A program made the position numbers and the translations under genes. DNA of 39,157 nt from Anaerolineales bacterium (GTDB lineage Bacteria > Chloroflexota > Anaerolineae > Anaerolineales > UBA4823), in assembly GCA_016932955.1 (NCBI GenBank), contig JAFGBV010000112.1:1-39157 (forward strand). Direction: 5' to 3'. Under the pieces are notes generated by a model that was given only the letters and a program-made list of their open reading frames with translations, did not search any database and was not told the origin of the DNA. This document shows positions 33,100 through 39,157 of this stretch, in pieces (position 1 is the stretch's first letter; each line of letters opens with the position of its first letter).

Positions 33100-35106
33100 A
33101 TGGATTGGCAAATTTCTCTTTCTGTCCTGTTGCTGGGAGTGGCAGCGCTGTTAGATGTGTTGCTGGCAGGGCTTGCCTGGCGCTGGCGCCGCCAACCTGG
33201 CGGATGGCCGTTTTTTGGCATGCTGGTCGCTGCGGGATGGTGGTGCCTGATGGCGGCGCTGGTCATTGCTGCAACTGCTCTCCCTATCAAATTGTTATTT
33301 GCCCGTTTCCAATTTTTGGGGATCGCAAGCCTGGCGCCATTGTGGATGATTTTTGCATTGCAGTATACCCAGCATACCCGCTTGCTAACTCGCTGGAACC
33401 TTGCCTTGCTGTGGGTGATCCCGGCTGTCACGGTGGGGCTGGTCTTCACCAATCGCTGGCACGGCCTGATCTGGGCTAAGATTATCGCTCCTCCGCCAGG
33501 ATCTCTTGCAGCGCCGACCTATATCCACGGGGCCTGGTTTTGGGTAGAGGTTTCCTATACCTATTTCTTGTTACTGGTTGGCACCATTGCCCTGGTTTGG
33601 GCGGTGCTGCGCTTCCCCACTGTCTATCGCTCGCAGACGCTTGGGCTGATTATCGGCGCATGCATCCCCTGGATTGCCAATGTGCTTTATCTTGCCGGGA
33701 TCAAACCTATTGCCGCGATGGATATCACCCCATTGGCTTTCATCCTCAGCGGGGTGGTTTATACCTGGGTGTTTTTGGGCACCCGCCTGCTGCGCCTCAC
33801 GCCGATTGCCAGGGAGCTCTTGGTGGAAAACCTGCAAGATGGGGTGCTGGTGGTGGATACCACGCGCAATATTGTGGATCTCAACGATAAAGCGGTGGCG
33901 ATCATACAGAAGATGGGCATCGATGCAGGAAAGGATGATCTGCTGGGGCGGAAGTTAGAGGATGTGTTTGCAGGCTGGCCTGATCTGCTGAACAAGTTTT
34001 CCCCGTTGACGGAAGTGCACGAGGTTATGCGCGTGGATGTGGGGGAAAAGATGGCTGTGGATCTGCAGGTTACGCCGTTACGGGATGGACGCGGCCAGTT
34101 GATCGGCCGGATGGCAGTGGTACGCGAAGTGACAGAATTCCATCATTTGCAAGAGCAATTGCGTCTGCAAAGCGTGGCGCTGGAGGCGGCTGCCAATGCA
34201 ATCGTGATTACGGATTTGGATGGCAATATCGAATGGCTGAATCCTGCTTTCACGCGCATCACCGGCTACGAGGCTGAAGAAGTGTTAGGTCAAAACCCGC
34301 GGGTGTTGAAATCTGGCAAGCACCCTGCGCAGCTCTATCAAAATTTATGGAAGACGGTGCTGGCAGGCGGGGTATGGCATGGCGAGATGATCAATCGTCG
34401 TAAGGATGGGCGGCTGTACACGGAGGAAATGACGATCGCGCCGGTGCGGGATGAGCAGGGTGAGATCACCCATTTTATTGCGGTTAAGCAGGATGTGACA
34501 GCCCGCAAACTGGCCGAAGAAGGTCTGCAGCAAGCCAATGAGCAGTTGCGCGCCCGGATTGGGCAAATTGAGGAACTGCAGGAGCAGATGCGCGAACAGG
34601 CCATCCGCGACCAGCTCACTGGACTTTTCAACCGTCGTTATCTGGAGGAAACGATGGGGCGAGAACTGGCGCGTGCTGCCCGGCAAAGCACGCCGGTGGG
34701 GGTTGTTATGCTCGACCTGGACCACTTCAAGATGATTAATGATCAATATGGTCACGAGGCTGGCGATCTGATGCTGCACCTGCTGGGCGACCTGCTGAAC
34801 GACCTGGTGCGTTCTGGGGATATTGCTTGCCGATATGGCGGGGAGGAGTTCCTGGTCATTATGCCGGGAGCGACCAAGGAAATTTCCCGCCAACGGGCGG
34901 ATGAATGGCGGATGGCTTTTAGCGTGATGAGCATCCAATACCAGGGGGATACCCTCCAAACTACGCTCTCTGCGGGTGTGGCTGCTTACCCGGAAGATGG
35001 AAAAACGATGGAAAAATTGCTGCGAGCGGCTGATCGCGCCTTGTACCAGGCAAAGGAGAATGGTCGCAACCAGGTTGTAGTGTGGAGAGAGCAGGAGCAT
35101 CCATAG
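33100..35106 (+). CDS. Membrane diguanylate cyclase, 7TM-PAS-PAS-GGDEF
   Basis: The 668-aa protein has seven or so N-terminal membrane helices (about 1-225) of the HisKA_7TM type. A PAS domain follows (about 238-350, NLQDGVLVVDTTRNIVDLND), then a second with PAC segment (about 355-475, NAIVITDLDGNIEWLNPAF), a short coiled coil and a GGDEF domain (about 505-665). The active site is GGEEF (about 580-584), and RSGD five residues before it is an intact inhibitory I-site. Expected reaction: two GTP to cyclic di-GMP, at the inner membrane face and controlled by a PAS ligand or redox state. No strong ribosome site is seen at the ATG. A deleted duplicate of parts of this gene lies at 37501-37699. Confidence 0.93.
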   Translation: MDWQISLSVLLLGVAALLDVLLAGLAWRWRRQPGGWPFFGMLVAAGWWCLMAALVIAATALPIKLLFARFQFLGIASLAPLWMIFALQYTQHTRLLTRWNLALLWVIPAVTVGLVFTNRWHGLIWAKIIAPPPGSLAAPTYIHGAWFWVEVSYTYFLLLVGTIALVWAVLRFPTVYRSQTLGLIIGACIPWIANVLYLAGIKPIAAMDITPLAFILSGVVYTWVFLGTRLLRLTPIARELLVENLQDGVLVVDTTRNIVDLNDKAVAIIQKMGIDAGKDDLLGRKLEDVFAGWPDLLNKFSPLTEVHEVMRVDVGEKMAVDLQVTPLRDGRGQLIGRMAVVREVTEFHHLQEQLRLQSVALEAAANAIVITDLDGNIEWLNPAFTRITGYEAEEVLGQNPRVLKSGKHPAQLYQNLWKTVLAGGVWHGEMINRRKDGRLYTEEMTIAPVRDEQGEITHFIAVKQDVTARKLAEEGLQQANEQLRARIGQIEELQEQMREQAIRDQLTGLFNRRYLEETMGRELARAARQSTPVGVVMLDLDHFKMINDQYGHEAGDLMLHLLGDLLNDLVRSGDIACRYGGEEFLVIMPGATKEISRQRADEWRMAFSVMSIQYQGDTLQTTLSAGVAAYPEDGKTMEKLLRAADRALYQAKENGRNQVVVWREQEHP

Positions 35107-35167
35107 AGCTATTTAGGGATCAAGGGTTAAGGAATGCAACCGTTGTACACCAGGAAGGATTTCGACA

Positions 35168-36514
35168 ATGAGAGCAAAGCAATACATTCCGCTGATCTTA
35201 CTCATCCTGCTGGCGCTGGCGTGCCAGACCATCACCGGCTCCGGGGCGCCCACTCCAACCTCCCAGGCTGCTGTGCAGGGAGCGACACAGGCACTGGCAA
35301 TGGGCGCTACCCATACGGTGGAGGAGGCCACGCGTGTGTTCGAAGCCGCTGAGACGCTCATCCCTGATGCAGTTTCCAGCCCATCCCCGGCTGCACCGGA
35401 AGCTTCTTATACCCCAGTAGCATCCGAGACACCCATTGAACAGGTTACTGCCCTGGATGTCGAATTCAGCGTGCAAGACCCGCCCCTGATCGACGACCGT
35501 GTGGCGGTGATCAAAGAGACGCTGGCAGGCCTGGGATACGAAATTTGCCTTGGGTTGGACGAGTTTTACTCACCCTTTTATAGCGCGCAAACGGCGGCGG
35601 CGGTGAGGCAATTCCAGGCTGCCAATGACCTGGAAACCAGCGGGATCGTGGATGGGCTCACCTGGGAAAGGCTGTTCAGCCCGTCTGCCATGCCCGTCCC
35701 GCAGAGCCGCGCCCTGGAATTTGATCTGGTGGAGGCCTTTCCTGGCGGCGCGGGAGCGACCGATATGGTGGCAATCGGAGGCCAACTGTGGATGATGTCC
35801 GAAGGCTTTGGCTACGTCGAGATGTTCGACCCGGCCTCGCCGGATCTTTTCATGGGCATCTACGCCCTGGAGCCCCTACTTGGAGAAGAGGGTTATATCC
35901 CCGTGGCGCTGGCGACGGATGGCACGCTGTTATGGGTGGCCTTCCAGGGCAACGCAGACGGGATGGTATTAGCCTATGATGTGGCCAATGCCGTCCCGGT
36001 GGAGGGTCTGCTCAGACCGGTGATGTTGGAAGCCATCCATTTTGAGGCCTTCTTTATTCGCGGTATATCTCACGATGGCAAGCGCTTATCCATTGCGGTG
36101 GAAGACAGCCACGGAGCCAGTATCTTATCGTTGAACACTGAAAAACTCAGCGAATTGCATGCTACTGCGCTGCCCATGGAGAATTTCCCCGCTGCACCTG
36201 CCTTCGTTCCCGAAACGCAATCGCTCTGGGTTCCGGTGGAAGGTGTGTTGGGCGACCATGCCATTCTGGAGCTCAATGCCAGCGGGCTGACGGGCAACCT
36301 GCTGGGTGTATGTGGTCTGCAGGTGGCCTATGATGGCACGCTGCTTTGGGTGGTCAAAGCAGATCGGGTGGTGGGTGTGGCACCGCTCAGCGGAGAGGTC
36401 CGCACGCAGGCCCTATTTGATGCGCCGATGATGATCTGGGCGATCACGGTTGATGAGGGGAGGTTGTGGCTATTGGCTGCAGATGAGGTGGTTTATTATG
36501 TGGAGATTGACTAA
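35168..36514 (+). CDS. Lipoprotein with peptidoglycan-binding domain and propeller-like C-terminus
   Basis: The 448-aa precursor has a lipobox LALAC with Cys19 after a hydrophobic signal. A Thr/Ser/Pro-rich linker follows (about 25-90). A PG_binding_1-like domain lies at about 95-180 (VIKETLAGLGYEICLG, TAAAVRQFQAANDLETSGIV). About 250 residues of repeated beta units (LWMMSEGFG, LWVAFQGNA, LWVPVEG, LLWVVKAD, RLWLLAAD) then suggest a beta-propeller. It is anchored on the outer face of the membrane and probably contacts the cell wall. It lies 61 bases after the cyclase and abuts the MscS gene with no gap, so the three are probably one transcription unit. The specific role is unknown. Confidence 0.85.
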   Translation: MRAKQYIPLILLILLALACQTITGSGAPTPTSQAAVQGATQALAMGATHTVEEATRVFEAAETLIPDAVSSPSPAAPEASYTPVASETPIEQVTALDVEFSVQDPPLIDDRVAVIKETLAGLGYEICLGLDEFYSPFYSAQTAAAVRQFQAANDLETSGIVDGLTWERLFSPSAMPVPQSRALEFDLVEAFPGGAGATDMVAIGGQLWMMSEGFGYVEMFDPASPDLFMGIYALEPLLGEEGYIPVALATDGTLLWVAFQGNADGMVLAYDVANAVPVEGLLRPVMLEAIHFEAFFIRGISHDGKRLSIAVEDSHGASILSLNTEKLSELHATALPMENFPAAPAFVPETQSLWVPVEGVLGDHAILELNASGLTGNLLGVCGLQVAYDGTLLWVVKADRVVGVAPLSGEVRTQALFDAPMMIWAITVDEGRLWLLAADEVVYYVEID

Positions 36515-37333
36515 ATGACCCCTGTTTCACAGGCTTTACAAGAACTTCTAACGGCGTTCATCCTGTTTTTACCCAAAATAATCGTGGCTTTGGTTGTCTT
36601 TGCAGCGTCTTTGCTGGTGGCTGCGCTGCTAGCGCGAGCAGTCAGGCGGTCAATGGAAAGGCGAGGGTCTGAGGTGCAGATCACACTGCTGATTACCAGG
36701 CTGACGCGTTGGGGGATGATTATATTAGGAGTCGTTTTGGCTTTGCAGCAGGTTGATTTTGATGTCACTGCTTTCCTGGCTGGCTTGGGGGTCGCTGGGT
36801 TCACCATTGGTTTTGCGATCCAGGATGTGAGCAAAAATTTCGTCGCTGGGATGCTATTGCTTCTTCAGCAGCCCTTTAATATCGGGGACTTCATCGAGGT
36901 GGGTGATTTCAGCGGAACTGTACAAGCGATTGACCTGCGCGCTACTCAATTGCGTACCGTGGATGGTAAGACGGTGCTGATCCCCAATGCAGATGTTTTC
37001 ACTAGTGCTATTGTGAGTTATAGCCAGGCAGCTGAGCGCCGCCTGGATTTGACTGTGAGCGTGCCATATGAAAGCGATCTGGACCAGGTGAGTCGCACAG
37101 CGATGGAAGCGATCCATGCTGTGGATGGTGTCTTGCAGAATCCAGCGCCCACAATGGGTTTTAGTCAATTTGGGGCTTCGGGGATCAATTTCACACTCTA
37201 TTATTGGATCGATACGGGGAAAACCGATTACCTTACGGCACAAGATGCAGGGGTGCGTGCAATCAAGCATGCCTTAGAGAAGGCCGGGATTGCCGTAGCT
37301 TATCCAGTGCAGCTGGTGATCGCCCGGCAGTGA
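36515..37333 (+). CDS. mscS: MscS-family mechanosensitive channel
   Basis: The 272-aa protein has three N-terminal helices. The pore helix TM3 (FLAGLGVAGFTIGFAIQDVS) carries the Gly/Ala pattern of MscS. The beta domain follows (QQPFNIGDFIEVGDFSGTV, TQLRTVDGKTVLIPNADVF) and then the C-terminal alpha/beta domain. Length matches the small MscS type (about 280 aa). It releases solutes on hypo-osmotic shock and acts in the inner membrane. The start codon directly follows the lipoprotein stop. A GC-rich hairpin 23 bases after the stop may terminate the operon. Confidence 0.93.
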   Translation: MTPVSQALQELLTAFILFLPKIIVALVVFAASLLVAALLARAVRRSMERRGSEVQITLLITRLTRWGMIILGVVLALQQVDFDVTAFLAGLGVAGFTIGFAIQDVSKNFVAGMLLLLQQPFNIGDFIEVGDFSGTVQAIDLRATQLRTVDGKTVLIPNADVFTSAIVSYSQAAERRLDLTVSVPYESDLDQVSRTAMEAIHAVDGVLQNPAPTMGFSQFGASGINFTLYYWIDTGKTDYLTAQDAGVRAIKHALEKAGIAVAYPVQLVIARQ

Positions 37334-37355
37334 GGGGAGACTGGTAGAGGAATCA

Positions 37356-37381
37356 AACAGGGGCGCTGCAGTGCCCCTGTT
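37356..37381 (+). terminator. Hairpin after mscS
   Basis: AACAGGGGC and GCCCCTGTT form a perfect 9-bp stem with an 8-base loop, 22 bases after the mscS stop. The following bases (GATGTTTGAGG) are only modestly T-rich, so termination strength is uncertain. The remaining 37382-37500 shows no gene. Confidence 0.6.
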
Positions 37382-37500
37382 GATGTTTGAGGTGCCTCGC
37401 TTAGCCGCTGCTGCTTTTATTATGCTTTAGCTCCAGCGTGATCTTTGGTGTGTACTCCAGTTCTGGCAGCCAGTGGTGCGGGTTGGGGAAAGATGCTTCT

Positions 37501-37699
37501 TGGCGCTGGAGGCGGTTGCCAATGCAATCGTGATTACGGATTTGAATGGCAATATCGAATGGGTGAATCCTGCTTTGACGTGCATCACCGGACTTGTAGA
37601 GCGGTTGATGGCGCCTTGTACCAGGCAAAGGAGAATGGTCGCAACCAAGTTGTGGTGTGGGGAGAGCAGGAGCATCCATAGGGCGATTTTGGGATCAAG
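37501..37699 (+). pseudogene. Deleted duplicate scrap of the GGDEF gene
   Basis: Bases 37501-37590 copy the second PAS start of the cyclase gene (about 34175-34265) with a handful of changes. Bases 37598-37699 copy its last 80 bases and the sequence just after its stop (about 35022-35125). Roughly 760 bases between them are missing, and the second piece is out of frame with the first. It is therefore a non-coding remnant of a duplication of the cyclase region. Confidence 0.85.
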
Positions 37700-37714
37700 T
37701 GTGTTGGGGCTTTC

Positions 37715-39157
37715 TCAGCGCCCCAGCATCACAGCAAAAAGCCCGCTCCAGATCATGACAAAGATCTGCAAGCTGCAGAGAGCGACCAGCACCAGTCCCA
37801 GGCGGCGGGAAATCCAGCGCCCGCGCTTGCCCATGGCGATCAGCTTCACCGCCCCCGCGATCGCCGCCCCAATCCCGGCTACCTCCAATACCCAGAGGAA
37901 CATCCACTGCCACCACCAGCCGGTGAGGTTGGTGTAGGCGAGAATTGAGCCGGTGGTGAGCAGGATGACGGTTGGGATGAGCAGGCCTGGCTGCGCCAGG
38001 GCATACATCAGGCAGCTTAGGATCAAGCCCACCAGGCCCAGTTCCATCGGCCACAGTGCACCAAACACTGAGCGCGGAGTGATCGCATCCATGACGATGG
38101 CGACGATGTTGGCCATGATCAGCGCCAAGCCGGAGCTCACCGCCAGCGGGACGAGCCACTTAGGTTGGAGGTCTTTATCGCTGGGCTCATGGGATAACTT
38201 GAAGAAGAGTTTTAACCCCTCTGGCCCAAAGCGCTGGCGCAGGTCGGAGTCGGTGACATCATTGGCAAACTGGCGGTCGGTGATGTGCTCGCGCGCCGGG
38301 CCGGAGAACACAGCCCCTGCTGGGCGCTCTATTTCTGCCTCGGGCGCAGGCGAGCGGCTCTCTATCGTGGGAATCGCAGAGAGGGCCTCCGGGATGGTGA
38401 CCGCGGCTTCTTGGGCAGTTTCCACCAGCGCCTGCTTCATTTCGTCAGCGCTCTGGTAGCGGTCATCGGGGTGTTTGGCGAGCGCTTTCAGCACCACCCT
38501 CTCCATTGCTTCGGGGATCTGGGGGTCAATCTTGCGCGGCAACACCAGCGGATCGTTGAGGTGCTTCATTAAGATTGCCAGCGGGGTGTCGGCATCGAAG
38601 GGGGTGTGCCCGGTGAGCATCTCGTAGAAGACGATGCCGAGGGAGTAGATATCGGAGCGCGGGTCGCAGTGCCCTTCCAGCCCTTGCTCGGGGGCCATGT
38701 AATTGAGCGTGCCCATCAGCGCGCCGGTGACGGTGTACTGCGTGCCGCCGATGATCTGGGCGATGCCGAAATCGGTGATCACTGCCTGGCCGCGGCCGGT
38801 GAGCAGGATGTTGGCGGGTTTGATATCACGGTGAATGATGTTTTCGCTGTGCGCATAGGCGAGCCCGTCGAGCACGCCGATCAAGATGTGGATGCCCTCG
38901 CCCAGCGGGATGCGCTCGCCGCGCGTGCGGTAGGCATTGAGGTGGGCTTTGAGTGTATCGCCCTCCAGTAATTCCATCGCCATATAGTACAGATCATCCT
39001 GCACGTCGAAGTCGTAGATCTGCACGATGTTGGCATGGCGCAGCCCGGCAACTGCGCGCGCCTCGCGTTGAAAGCGGGCGAGGAATTCCTGCTCTTCCAC
39101 CAGGTCAGAGCGCAACACTTTGAGCGCCAGGTAGCGATCCAGTTGGGGATGGTAGGC
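37715..39157 (-). CDS. Ser/Thr protein kinase with C-terminal membrane domain, partial (N-terminus beyond window)
   Basis: The minus-strand frame is open to the right edge. At the edge it reads AYHPQLDRYLALKVLRSDLV, where ALK contains the ATP-binding lysine, so the glycine loop lies outside. The kinase continues with HRDIKPANILL, ITDFGIAQ, a GTLNYMAPEQ activation segment and DPRSDIYSLGIVFYEML, all canonical. After a disordered Pro/Glu/Ala-rich linker the last 170 residues contain about five membrane helices (LAVSSGLALIMANIVAIVMD through LQIFVMIWSGLFAVML). It is a canonical Hanks-type receptor-like kinase but with the membrane domain at the C-terminus. It is convergent with mscS and separated from it by the pseudogene scrap. 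Confidence 0.93.
   Translation of the reverse strand, partial: AYHPQLDRYLALKVLRSDLVEEQEFLARFQREARAVAGLRHANIVQIYDFDVQDDLYYMAMELLEGDTLKAHLNAYRTRGERIPLGEGIHILIGVLDGLAYAHSENIIHRDIKPANILLTGRGQAVITDFGIAQIIGGTQYTVTGALMGTLNYMAPEQGLEGHCDPRSDIYSLGIVFYEMLTGHTPFDADTPLAILMKHLNDPLVLPRKIDPQIPEAMERVVLKALAKHPDDRYQSADEMKQALVETAQEAAVTIPEALSAIPTIESRSPAPEAEIERPAGAVFSGPAREHITDRQFANDVTDSDLRQRFGPEGLKLFFKLSHEPSDKDLQPKWLVPLAVSSGLALIMANIVAIVMDAITPRSVFGALWPMELGLVGLILSCLMYALAQPGLLIPTVILLTTGSILAYTNLTGWWWQWMFLWVLEVAGIGAAIAGAVKLIAMGKRGRWISRRLGLVLVALCSLQIFVMIWSGLFAVMLGR

Noticed and set aside
37445..37937. Two short plus-strand open frames with PAS and GGDEF residues
   Set aside because: They are out-of-frame pieces of a duplicated cyclase scrap, and the second runs antisense into a kinase gene.

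Overview
The window reads as a chromosomal accessory region of a Chloroflexota (probably Anaerolineae-like) bacterium. This assignment is an inference. It rests on the density of large modular Ser/Thr kinases, a secreted-protein tail ending in the HLPLV-type motif common in that phylum, a 7TM-PAS-GGDEF protein of a kind frequent there, and a type-A-like rnpB. No 16S, tRNA or CRISPR array was seen.

Layout. Bases 1-724 hold the 5' part of a multi-pass membrane protein gene (minus strand, runs off the left edge). Bases 1171-4155 are a decayed Tn7/Tn5053-like tniA'-tniB-tniQ transposition module. Only the tail of tniA survives, and tniQ carries an in-frame stop ahead of a fourth HTH unit. It abuts a 5'-truncated secreted metzincin-like protease gene (4156-5460). 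Bases 5837-10733 form a cargo block: a minus-strand operon of fic and two conserved hypotheticals, divergent from an AAA/PD-(D/E)XK ATPase. Both sides have clear sigma70-type promoters overlapped by inverted repeats. The block is bracketed by two direct copies of a 41-bp imperfect-palindromic repeat (5748-5788 and 10950-10990).

The core of the window (11274-29479) is an 18-kb island of six protein kinases and one Clp unfoldase. Plus strand: two kinase-TPR-double-WD40 proteins and an FHA-zinc-ribbon-kinase. Convergent minus strand: kinase-TPR (609 aa), kinase-TPR (892 aa), a ClpC-like AAA+ protein, and an Hsp70 substrate-binding-domain-kinase-TPR fusion with no Hsp70 ATPase domain. Five of the kinases share one scaffold (kinase, a TG-containing linker, TPRs) and differ in the attached binding module. 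I infer a phospho-signalling and protein-quality-control or sensing system in which peptide-binding, propeller and phosphothreonine-binding modules feed kinases linked to an unfoldase. No phosphatase is encoded.

Bases 29960-32495 carry a double-HTH regulator divergent from a two-ORF tyrosine recombinase. The recombinase has a perfect TTGACA-17-TATAAT promoter containing the TTATGCGAC core also found in the 41-bp repeats. The recombinase operon runs directly into the 3' end of rnpB (minus, about 32603-33026). After rnpB come a housekeeping-like plus-strand run (7TM-PAS-PAS-GGDEF diguanylate cyclase, lipoprotein with a peptidoglycan-binding domain, MscS channel), a deleted duplicate scrap of the GGDEF gene (37501-37699), and a membrane-anchored Ser/Thr kinase that runs off the right edge.
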